Shown: positions 1 through 6,801 of the stretch, one piece after another
How the letters are laid out: each line of letters starts with the position of its first letter
How positions within the stretch are numbered: position 1 is the first letter of the stretch
From: Clostridia bacterium
GTDB taxonomy: Bacteria > Bacillota > DSM-521 > Neomoorellales > SLTJ01
Reading direction: 5' to 3'
Length of the DNA stretch: 8,858 nucleotides
NCBI GenBank assembly: GCA_014360105.1
Contig: JACIYD010000043.1
Location: 1 to 8,858 of the forward strand
Translations under genes and position numbers: made by a program
Notes under the pieces: model-generated
What the model saw: only the letters and a program-made list of their open reading frames with translations
Databases searched by the model: none
What the model was told of the DNA's origin: nothing

Positions 1-844
1 AACCGCGCCCTGCGTCCCAGTGCAGGGCGTCGTGCACCGCAGAACCGGGACTGGCGGCCGCGGCAAAACCAAGGCCGCTCTCCACGCCCTTGATCCCGGG
101 AATGCTCATCAAGGCCTGGGCGAGCCGGCCGTCGAGCCGCCGGTCCCAATGGGCATAACTGCCCAGGCCCGGCGGCACATTGAGCGCAAAAATTTCAAAG
201 ACGCCGCCCAGGCTGTCGCCCGCTTCCCGTGCCCGGTCGATGGCTTCCATCATCGCCTTCTCGGTTTCCGCGTCGGCGCAGTAGACCGGGGAGGATGCGG
301 CCTCTCTGATGCGCGCAAGATCCGGCTCGCGCGCAAGGCGCACCGGCCCGATCTGGCGCACGTGGCCCAGGATTTCCACGCCCACGGCCTCCAACAGGCG
401 GCGCGCCACCGCCCCGGCCGCCACGCGGGCGGCGGTCTCCCGGGCGCTGGCCCGTTCGAGCACGTTGCGCAGATCGCCGTGGCGGTACTTCATGCCGCCC
501 GCCAGGTCGGCATGGCCGGGCCGCGGCCGTGTCACCACCCTTTCCTCGAGCCGCGCCTCGGGGCCGGGCGCCATAATCTCCTGCCAGTGGGGCCAATCGC
601 GGTTGCGGATGATCAAAGCGATGGGGGAGCCGAGGGTCCGGCCGCCGCGCACCCCCGCCACCATCTCCACCCGATCACGCTCAATGGCCATGCGGTCGCC
701 CCGGCCGTAGCCCTGCTGCCGCCGCGCCAGCCACCGGTCGATCTCTTCCGCCGCCAGCGCCAGCCCCGCCGGGATGCCCTCGATAATGACCGTAAGCTGC
801 GGCCCGTGAGACTCGCCAGCGGTGAGAAAGCGAATGCGCCCCAC
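1..844 (-). CDS. aroC: Chorismate synthase (5' part, truncated by window edge)
   Basis: Catalyses the last shikimate-pathway step, anti-elimination of phosphate from EPSP to give chorismate, with reduced FMN as cofactor, in the cytosol. The visible 281 residues begin [14 protein letters not shown]. They contain the family landmarks: GESHG at 10-14 (active-site His13), the arginine-rich GYGRGDR at 45-51, [10 protein letters not shown] at 108-117 (second catalytic His111) and ASARETAAR at 132-140. About 100 C-terminal residues of the usual ~390 lie beyond the left edge. The start is GTG at 844, two bases after the aroE stop. Its ribosome site (AAGGAGCAAGGGA) lies inside the last aroE codons, so translation is probably coupled to aroE. 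The motifs and reading frame are intact. An ATG-initiated alternative is not available near the conserved N-terminus. Confidence 0.97.
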   Translation of the reverse strand, partial: MGRIRFLTAGESHGPQLTVIIEGIPAGLALAAEEIDRWLARRQQGYGRGDRMAIERDRVEMVAGVRGGRTLGSPIALIIRNRDWPHWQEIMAPGPEARLEERVVTRPRPGHADLAGGMKYRHGDLRNVLERASARETAARVAAGAVARRLLEAVGVEILGHVRQIGPVRLAREPDLARIREAASSPVYCADAETEKAMMEAIDRAREAGDSLGGVFEIFALNVPPGLGSYAHWDRRLDGRLAQALMSIPGIKGVESGLGFAAAASPGSAVHDALHWDAGRG

Positions 845-846
845 GG

Positions 847-1788
847 TTAATCCCTTGCTCCTTCCTCTTCCGCGCCGCCAAGGCGCGGTTCCCCTTGTCG
901 GGCGGCCAGCGCCGCCTCCGCGGCCCGGCGCATGATCTCCTTTGGCGCCTTGCGTCCCGTCCACAAGGCAAACGCCAGGGCTCCCTGGGCGACCAGCATG
1001 GGCAGGCCGTCTAGGGTGCAGCAGCCCCGGGAGGCGGCCAGGCTTAAAAGTTTCGTTGGCCGCGGGTTATAGATGAGGTCGCAAACAAGCAAAGGCGGCT
1101 CCAGGGCCTCCGGGGGCAACGGTGGCATGGCCTCCACCTGCGGGTACATGCCCAGGGGCAGGGTGTTCACCAGCACGTCGGTTTCCGCCAGGGCCGCGGC
1201 GAGACTTCCCCGCTCCAGGGGGATGGCCCTTACCCGGCAGGGAAAACGGCGCGCCAGCGCCTCTGCCAGGGTGTGCGCGCGTGCCGGCGTCCGGTTGGCG
1301 ATAAGGAGCAGTGATACCCCTGCGCCCGCCGCGGCAAAGGCAACGGCCCGCGCTGCGCCACCCGCGCCCAGGAGCAGCAGCCGCTTTCCTTCGAGTGCAA
1401 AATTCGCTTCTTCGCGCAGTGCCTCCAGAAACCCTTCACCGTCGGTGTTGTGCCCTACCCAGCTACCCTTCTCCCGCACCAGCGTGTTCACCGCCCCCAC
1501 CGCCTGCGCTTCCGGCGTCAGGCGCTCCACCAAGGGAAATACCGCCTCTTTATGAGGAATCGTAACGTTTGCCCCACATACGCCCAAAACGGCAAGACCC
1601 CGTACCGCTTGCGCGAGGTCGGCCGGGGCCACGTTGAAGGGGACGTAAACGTAGTCAAGCCCGAGGCTGGCCAGGGCGGCGTTCTGCATGGCCGGAGAAA
1701 CGCTGTGGCCCACCGGCCAGCCGAGAAGACCCAGTACCTTGGTTTTACCGGTAAGCAGAGGCCCACCCCCTAGCCGCTTTCCCAGCAC
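847..1788 (-). CDS. aroE: Shikimate dehydrogenase (NADP+)
   Basis: Reduces 3-dehydroshikimate to shikimate with NADPH (shikimate pathway, cytosol). Numbered from the GTG at 1788 (313 residues), the shikimate-binding SVS motif is at 29-31 in [14 protein letters not shown]. Catalytic Lys80 is in [10 protein letters not shown], and Asn101 and Asp116 are in GAVNTL and NTDGEGF. The glycine-rich GAGGAAR nucleotide loop is at 141-147, NRT, which binds the NADP phosphate, is at 165-167, and Gln268 is in the C-terminal [16 protein letters not shown] 1788 is the nearest conventional start and overlaps the yqeG end by 19 nt, but it has only a distant GGAG. A strong ribosome site precedes CTG at 1758, which would give 303 residues and a more family-like N-terminus. 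A longer TTG start at 1869 lies well inside yqeG and is unlikely. The gene sits between yqeG and aroC and is probably co-transcribed with both. Confidence 0.96.
   Translation of the reverse strand: MLGKRLGGGPLLTGKTKVLGLLGWPVGHSVSPAMQNAALASLGLDYVYVPFNVAPADLAQAVRGLAVLGVCGANVTIPHKEAVFPLVERLTPEAQAVGAVNTLVREKGSWVGHNTDGEGFLEALREEANFALEGKRLLLLGAGGAARAVAFAAAGAGVSLLLIANRTPARAHTLAEALARRFPCRVRAIPLERGSLAAALAETDVLVNTLPLGMYPQVEAMPPLPPEALEPPLLVCDLIYNPRPTKLLSLAASRGCCTLDGLPMLVAQGALAFALWTGRKAPKEIMRRAAEAALAARQGEPRLGGAEEEGARD
1765..1771 (-). promoter_or_regulatory. Ribosome binding site AGGGGGT for aroE
   Basis: Read on the minus strand, AGGGGGT is the Shine-Dalgarno consensus AGGAGGT with one A-to-G change, which still allows G-U pairing with 16S rRNA. 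It overlaps the yqeG stop codon and is followed by six bases and then CTG (1758-1756), in frame with aroE. This spacing is ideal for CTG. It would be downstream of, and useless to, the GTG at 1788. Whether CTG is really used is inference. Confidence 0.5.
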
Positions 1789-2279
1789 CGGATGACCAGC
1801 CGCTCCAGGTGGCGCAAAAGCCGCGTGGTGATAAACTCCCGCGGGCCCAAGGGTCGCACCAATATGCAAAACATACCCAGCCGCTTGGCGCCAAACACGT
1901 CGGTAAAGATTTGATCCCCAATCACCGCCGTTTCCTGCGGGCCGGTGCCCAGGATATCCAGTGCCTGATAAAAGGCCCTCCGCCGCGGTTTGCCCGCGCT
2001 AGGCACCAGGGGCAACCCCAGGCAGGCCGCGACCGGCGCTCCCCTGGCATAGCTGTTGTTCGAGCTCAGACATACGGCAAAACCGCGCTCCCGCACGTGA
2101 TGAAGCCAGGCGCGCGTCGCCTCGGCTACCGTATCGCTCTGCCAAAAGGTCACCGTATTGTCGAGGTCTAAAATGAAGGCTCTGATCCCCCGCTGCTGCA
2201 ATCGGCCCAGGGGAATTTCCTCAAGCGAGTTCACCAGGAGATCCGGCCGCAACCACCGGGCGAACGCCGCCAAACCCAT
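1770..2279 (-). CDS. yqeG: YqeG-family HAD (subfamily IIIA) phosphatase
   Basis: A 169-residue soluble haloacid-dehalogenase-type hydrolase. The HAD motifs are all present. FILDLDNTV gives the nucleophile Asp38 and acid/base Asp40 (DxDNT). Motif II is the serine-rich LSSNNS at 71-76. The motif III lysine is Lys97 in AGKPRRR. Motif IV, GDQIFTDV, gives Asp122 and Asp127 for Mg2+. There is no large cap domain, as expected for subfamily IIIA. The substrate of bacterial YqeG proteins is not settled; the related eukaryotic Gep4 dephosphorylates phosphatidylglycerophosphate. The ATG at 2279 has an AGGGGG ribosome site eight bases upstream. It starts 15 nt after the unknown 654-residue gene ends and overlaps aroE. 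In Bacillus subtilis yqeG lies in yqeG-yqeH-aroE; here the yqeH GTPase gene is absent between the two. Confidence 0.93.
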   Translation of the reverse strand: MGLAAFARWLRPDLLVNSLEEIPLGRLQQRGIRAFILDLDNTVTFWQSDTVAEATRAWLHHVRERGFAVCLSSNNSYARGAPVAACLGLPLVPSAGKPRRRAFYQALDILGTGPQETAVIGDQIFTDVFGAKRLGMFCILVRPLGPREFITTRLLRHLERLVIRCWESG

Positions 2280-2294
2280 CCGGCCAACCCCCTG

Positions 2295-4259
2295 CTAGTC
2301 CTGCCCTACAAAGGGTGCGGCCAGCGCCGGAAAGACGGCGCCGCTGTCGATAATGTACCAGCGATGCTTGCGTTTGCCCAAGGTGAGATAAAGAATGTCG
2401 GCCGGCCTGACCAGGTCCTTGCCTTCCGGCGGAATAACCACGCCGCGCAGTTGTAGGCCGCTGCGCAAGCCGTGCATTTCCATCGTCTGCCGGGCCAGGT
2501 TTTCTACCCGGAAATAGTCGCTGACCTGGCGCTCAAAGCGCTGGGGGCCGGCAAAACTTGAACCCGGCAATAAACCGGCCAGGGTAAGCGCCCGGGGTAC
2601 TTCACGCCGCAACTGCCGGTGAAGGGGTAAATATGGCTGGATAAGGTGCGTGCCCTTGCGGATGTCCAGCCATTGGCAAAAGCTCCAGACCGTACCGATC
2701 AGGGCCTTCGCCCGGGGCACCGAGCGCTTGATGCCTTCCGTTCCTATATACCAGCAGGCCAGGAACTCCACCAGGTGTTCGGGCGTAATCTCCTCGGGCG
2801 AGCAAACGTCGGCCCGTTGGACAAGGTACTGCCAAAGAAGTACCAGGCCTTCCTGGTAGCGGCGCACGGTGCTTGCCGAACGCTGCCAGCTTAGCTCCTG
2901 CAGGAAGTCCTTGACCGCCTGGGATACCTCATCTTCGGCTTCGTCCGCGGCTTCCACGCAGGCCATCTCCCGCTCCAGCCAACGCCGGTCCTCGGCCAGG
3001 CCAAGGGCATTCCAGATAAGATAGGCCCGCCGCTTTACCTCCCGCGCGGGCAAACCGGTAGTCGCGCGTCGAATGTCTTCCCGCCGCGGCCGACCGCGGC
3101 CGATCCAGGACGTAGCCCAGATGACTGCGGCCGCCCAAACCCTGGCGTCATCGATCTGCCGGATCGGTTCGGGTGTATAGCGCAGGTAATTGTCCCACAC
3201 TACCAGTGCGCGGTGAAAGTAACGACGCGGCACGGCGCAGCGTACCAGCAGCTCGTTGATGGCCGCCTCCACCGGGTCCAGTACCGGACCGCCGCCCGTC
3301 CCTTCCTTCTCCGGCAGCAGCACCTCGGCGATGGCGCGGGCCAACTGGCCCGCCTTCTGGCCGTAAAAGTGCTCCGGCCCGGCGGCGACAACCAGTTCCT
3401 CCGCCTGGCGTAAAGCCTCCCTCGTTTGGCCGTCCCGCAAAAGCGCGGTCACCAATTGCAGCCGCACGGGGAGGCTTGCTTCCGCAGCCCGGGGCAGCCG
3501 TTCCAGGGCACCGCTAAGGTAAAAAATGGCCCGGGCAAAATTCCACTGCTTCATCGCCGCATGGCCCTCCCGCACCGCAAGGAGGGGTGAACTCTCCCCG
3601 GCCCCTTCCCGCCGACCGCGGTCCACGTCCACACCGGCGAGGCGCAGCCTTCCTAGCGCCTCCCGCGCTACCTCCCGTACCGCAGGCGGTGTCCGCTGCG
3701 CGGCCCACACGAGAAAATCAACAACCCTGGCGTCCGCCGCGCTCATCAGCAGGTTGATCACCTCAACCTGCGCTTCCTCGGGGTTCCGAAGAAAATCCTC
3801 CCAGCCGTGGCCGTTGGAGAGGTCCTCGTCGGAAAGCGCCTCGATGTACTGCCGCGCCATCACTACCGGCAACTCGTGCGATAACTCGGGATAGCGCTGC
3901 ATGAGGCCGTCGATGTTTTCGTTCATGCCGCTTAAGGCGATCAAGCAGATTCCCCTGGCCCAGAGGTGCCGGCGCCGATCGCGCACCGTGCGGCGCAGGG
4001 CAGCCTTTACTTCCTCGCTCACCGGTAGCTCCAAAAGGCACCCGGCGGCCAGGTGACGGTCACGGATGTGCGCCGCCTCCAGGTCGCGCAATAGAATCTC
4101 CAGGAAAACCCTGCCGGCCTCTTCGTAAATGCGCTTCACCGCGCGACCGAGGTATTTCGGGTCAATCTCACCGCGCCGGCACGTTTCAAGCCACTTCTCC
4201 ACCAGGCGGCGCTTGAGAAGGCGGTCGTCCACGGGCCGCGAGGTCATCTTGCCGTTCAC
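2295..4259 (-). CDS. Unrecognised 654-residue multidomain protein: HEAT/TPR-like, cyclin-like and recombinase-type SAM-like modules
   Basis: I do not recognise this gene as a named family. No signal peptide or membrane segment is seen, so it is probably cytosolic. Residues about 30-215 are short amphipathic helix pairs resembling HEAT repeats. About 225-320 look TPR-like (EGHAAMKQWNFARAIFYLSGALERL, then LLRDGQTREALRQAEELV). About 328-422 resemble a cyclin fold as in TFIIB or DUF6398, with DDARVWAAAVIWAT followed by a helix-turn-helix-like RREDIRRATTGLPAREVKRRAYLI. About 444-535 resemble the N-terminal core-binding domain of tyrosine recombinases (VKDFLQELSWQRSASTVRRYQEGL to SFCQWLDIRKG). The last 80 residues form a small unassigned domain. 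No recombinase catalytic R-H-x-x-R-H-Y set follows. The start is GTG 4259, with AAGGGG seven bases upstream; ATG 4247 is an alternative. It lies 131 nt after thiI and 15 nt before yqeG. A scaffolding or nucleic-acid-binding role is a guess only. Confidence 0.85.
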   Translation of the reverse strand: MNGKMTSRPVDDRLLKRRLVEKWLETCRRGEIDPKYLGRAVKRIYEEAGRVFLEILLRDLEAAHIRDRHLAAGCLLELPVSEEVKAALRRTVRDRRRHLWARGICLIALSGMNENIDGLMQRYPELSHELPVVMARQYIEALSDEDLSNGHGWEDFLRNPEEAQVEVINLLMSAADARVVDFLVWAAQRTPPAVREVAREALGRLRLAGVDVDRGRREGAGESSPLLAVREGHAAMKQWNFARAIFYLSGALERLPRAAEASLPVRLQLVTALLRDGQTREALRQAEELVVAAGPEHFYGQKAGQLARAIAEVLLPEKEGTGGGPVLDPVEAAINELLVRCAVPRRYFHRALVVWDNYLRYTPEPIRQIDDARVWAAAVIWATSWIGRGRPRREDIRRATTGLPAREVKRRAYLIWNALGLAEDRRWLEREMACVEAADEAEDEVSQAVKDFLQELSWQRSASTVRRYQEGLVLLWQYLVQRADVCSPEEITPEHLVEFLACWYIGTEGIKRSVPRAKALIGTVWSFCQWLDIRKGTHLIQPYLPLHRQLRREVPRALTLAGLLPGSSFAGPQRFERQVSDYFRVENLARQTMEMHGLRSGLQLRGVVIPPEGKDLVRPADILYLTLGKRKHRWYIIDSGAVFPALAAPFVGQD

Positions 4260-4390
4260 TTTCCTACCCCTTCCTGCGGCTTCCCGGGAACGGGCTTTTT
4301 TCCGTTGTTCCTAAGTTCTCTGTAAAGGCCAAGAATCCTCCCGCCGCCGCGCTCGGTTACCTGAGGAGCGCCGTGCCCGGCCGCCGGCGT

Positions 4391-5563
4391 TTAATACCAC
4401 CGTGGCGGTACCCGTACCATTTCAAGGCGCTCCATGCATTCACCTACCAGCGTCTCCACGGGTAGCCGGGCTTCGGCCGCCTCTACCTTTTCCCTGCGGG
4501 GCCGCGTTGCCGGATGTGCCGGAACAAACAGGGTACAGCAGTCCTCATATGGCCGGATGGATATAGGGTATGTTTCTATGCGTCTGGCGTATTCCACGAT
4601 TTCTGCCTTGTCAAGGCCGATCAGCGGGCGCAAAATGGGCTTATCGGTCACCGCACCGATGACCGCGAGGCTCTCCATCGTCTGGCTGGCGACCTGGCCC
4701 AAGCTTTCCCCGGTAAAGATTGCCAGCGCCCCCACCGCTTCCGCCAAGCGCGTGGCCACGCGCATCATCATGCGCCGCATGACCGTAATGCGCAGCTCTT
4801 CCGGACATTGCTCGACGATCGCCTGCTGGACCCTGGTGAAGTGCGCGATGTAGAGGTCGATTTCCCCGGCATAGCGGGCAAGTATGCGGCAAAGGTCGAT
4901 CACTTTTTCTTTGGAGCGCTCGCTGGTAAAAGGAAAACTGTAGAAGTGGAGCGGCAGAAGGGCCACGCCGCGGCGTGCGGCAAAGTAGCCGGCCACCGGG
5001 CTATCGATGCCCCCGGAAAGAAGCAGTATCCCCCGGCCGCTGACTCCTACAGGGAGACCGCCCGTCCCCGAGCAGACCCGCGTGTAAACATAGCTTCCTT
5101 CCGGCCGCACCTCGATCATCAGGCGGTGTGTTGGATGATGCACGTCAACGCGCAGTTCGGGTAGGCGCCGCAGGACAAAAGCCCCTACGCGGCGGCTAAG
5201 CTCGGGCGAGGTGAGCGGGAACGTCTTGTCCGCGCGCCGTGCTTCTACCTTGAAGGTTGCGCCGGGCGCCATGACGGCGGCCATTTCCTCCAACCCGGCC
5301 CGCTCGATGGCTTCCGGCTCGCTCGGCACCACACGTGCGGGACTAAAGGAGACGATGCCGCAAACCGCCGCCAGCCGCTTTTCCACTTCCTCCCAATCAC
5401 CTGCCAGCGGTACCAGCACCCGCCCCGCAACACGCCTAATTTGGCGTGGCGCGAGCCCCTCGAGGCCGCGGCGGATGTTGGCTATTAAAGCCTGTTCAAA
5501 AAGGCGGCGGTTTTGTCCCTTAAGGGCAATTTCCCCGTAACGGACGAGCACGACCTGATACAT
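4391..5563 (-). CDS. thiI: tRNA 4-thiouridine synthase / thiamine thiazole sulfur carrier ThiI (no rhodanese domain)
   Basis: Adenylates and thiolates U8 of tRNAs to 4-thiouridine, and in many bacteria also supplies sulfur for the thiamine thiazole. The 390 residues start with the ferredoxin-like segment MYQVVLVRYGEIALKGQNR. A THUMP domain (about 60-165) follows, then the PP-loop ATPase with the pyrophosphate loop SGGIDSP at 183-189. The C-terminal region carries a YEDCCTLFVP motif, with Cys342/Cys343 where the E. coli Cys344 lies. The protein ends there: the C-terminal rhodanese domain of the 482-residue E. coli enzyme is missing, as in Bacillus ThiI. Such forms receive sulfur directly from a dedicated cysteine desulfurase, and one is encoded 24 nt upstream. 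The ATG at 5563 has GGAGG at a seven-base spacing, so the start is secure. Confidence 0.97.
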   Translation of the reverse strand: MYQVVLVRYGEIALKGQNRRLFEQALIANIRRGLEGLAPRQIRRVAGRVLVPLAGDWEEVEKRLAAVCGIVSFSPARVVPSEPEAIERAGLEEMAAVMAPGATFKVEARRADKTFPLTSPELSRRVGAFVLRRLPELRVDVHHPTHRLMIEVRPEGSYVYTRVCSGTGGLPVGVSGRGILLLSGGIDSPVAGYFAARRGVALLPLHFYSFPFTSERSKEKVIDLCRILARYAGEIDLYIAHFTRVQQAIVEQCPEELRITVMRRMMMRVATRLAEAVGALAIFTGESLGQVASQTMESLAVIGAVTDKPILRPLIGLDKAEIVEYARRIETYPISIRPYEDCCTLFVPAHPATRPRREKVEAAEARLPVETLVGECMERLEMVRVPPRWY

Positions 5564-5587
5564 GCAGTTGCCTCCGTAGTTAGCAGG

Positions 5588-6772
5588 CTACTTTCCGCGG
5601 GTGGTCCGGCGCCGCCCTTGATAGCGCCGCAGTTGCGGTACCAGTTCACCTAGCTTGGCTACCGTGTAATCGATGTCCTCCGCCGTGGTAAGCGGCGAAA
5701 GGCTGAAGCGAATGGCACCCGCCAGGGCTGACCCTTTAAGGCCCATCGCCGCCAAGACATGACTCGGCTCGGGACGGCGGGAATGGCAGGCCGCGCCGCT
5801 CGAAACATAAATGCCGACCGCTTCTAGCGCATGGAGGAGGACCTCGGCCTGTACCTCAAAGGAAACGTTGAGAATATGCGGCGCCGCCCTTTCCGGCGGC
5901 GGGCCGTTGTACCGCACTTCCGGTACGGCCCGGCTGATTCCTTCCCAGAGGCGGCGGCGCAGAGCGGCCATGCGCTCGCCGGCCGCGGCATCCCCGGCCG
6001 CAAGGGAGGCGGCCGTGCCGAAGCCGACGATACCGGGGACGTTTTCCGTGCCGGGCCGCAGCCCTCCCTCCTGGTCGCCTCCGCCCATTAAAGGTGCAAG
6101 CCGCGTCCCGCGCCGCACGTAGAGAGCGCCCACGCCCTTCGGGCCGTGGATCTTATGCGCGCTGATGCTTACCAGGTCCAGGTGCCAGGCCCCGGGCTTA
6201 AGGGGCAGCCGGGCAAAAGACTGGACTGCGTCCACGTGAAAATAGACCTTTTCCGGCCGTGCGGCCAGGAGGCGCCCTACGGCCTCAATGGGCTGAACCG
6301 CACCCACTTCGTTATTGACGTGCATAATACTGACGAGCACCGTGTCCGGCCGCAGGGCGGCCGCCACCCGAGCCGCATCCAGGCAACCCGAGGCGTCCAC
6401 CGGCAGGTAGGTGACGGCAAAGCCTTCCTCTTCGAGCTGGCGGCAGGTGTTGAGCACCGAGGGATGCTCAACCATGGTGGTAATCAGGTGCCGCCCGCGG
6501 CGGCGCAGGGCCCGGGCCAGACCCTTGAGTGCCAGGTTGTTCGCCTCCGTACCGCCCGAGGTAAAGATGATTTCCTCCGGCGCCACGCCGAGGACACCCG
6601 CCACCTGTTCGCGCGCCTCTTGCAGTGCCTTCTCCGCCGCCAGGCCCAGGTGATGGCGCGCCGAGGGGTTGCCGAAAGTTTCCCTTAGGGCTTGCTCCAT
6701 TGCCGCCACCACTTCGGGCCGGACCGGGGTCGTCGCACTGTTGTCCAGGTAAACAAAGCGTGAGCAAACCAT
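5588..6772 (-). CDS. Cysteine desulfurase, NifS/IscS class (NifZ-like partner of ThiI)
   Basis: A PLP enzyme that converts L-cysteine to L-alanine and leaves a persulfide for transfer. In the 394-residue form, YLDNSATTPV is at 8-17 and SGGTEANN at 72-79. His103 in MVEHPSV stacks on PLP, Asp181 is in HVDAVQS, and the Schiff-base Lys207 is in SAHKIHGPKG. RPGTENVPGIVGF lies at 239-251, and the persulfide Cys329 sits in the loop SSGAACHSR. The C-terminus is basic (RRYQGRRRTTRGK). The ATG at 6772 is preceded directly by GTG (6775), and GAGGG lies upstream; either start is possible and they differ by one residue. Position next to thiI matches the nifZ-thiI pair of Bacillus subtilis, so sulfur delivery to ThiI is the likely job. 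No IscU/NifU scaffold gene is in view. A general iron-sulfur role cannot be excluded. Confidence 0.95.
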   Translation of the reverse strand: MVCSRFVYLDNSATTPVRPEVVAAMEQALRETFGNPSARHHLGLAAEKALQEAREQVAGVLGVAPEEIIFTSGGTEANNLALKGLARALRRRGRHLITTMVEHPSVLNTCRQLEEEGFAVTYLPVDASGCLDAARVAAALRPDTVLVSIMHVNNEVGAVQPIEAVGRLLAARPEKVYFHVDAVQSFARLPLKPGAWHLDLVSISAHKIHGPKGVGALYVRRGTRLAPLMGGGDQEGGLRPGTENVPGIVGFGTAASLAAGDAAAGERMAALRRRLWEGISRAVPEVRYNGPPPERAAPHILNVSFEVQAEVLLHALEAVGIYVSSGAACHSRRPEPSHVLAAMGLKGSALAGAIRFSLSPLTTAEDIDYTVAKLGELVPQLRRYQGRRRTTRGK

Positions 6773-6801
6773 CACGACAGTCCCTCGAAATACCAGTTTC
6801 C

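Noticed and set aside
20..850. Long plus-strand open frame of 276 codons opposite aroC
   Set aside because: It is fully antisense to the well-supported chorismate synthase frame, its translation is low-complexity Arg/Ala/Pro/His-rich, and such shadows are common in GC-rich DNA.
1789..1869. N-terminal extension of aroE from TTG at 1869
   Set aside because: It overlaps the conserved yqeG frame by about 100 nt, gives residues unlike any AroE N-terminus, and has better starts downstream.
4281..4301. Plus-strand hairpin CCCG-GGAA-CGGG followed by six T, resembling an intrinsic terminator
   Set aside because: The stem has only four pairs, no plus-strand gene ends nearby, and on the minus strand it has no T-run, so it cannot terminate the gene array.
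4264..4332. Tiny minus-strand frame (TTG to TAG, 22 codons) in the thiI downstream gap, behind a GGGAGG
   Set aside because: The ribosome-site spacing is short, the start is TTG, the peptide has no recognisable feature and a frame this short is expected by chance.
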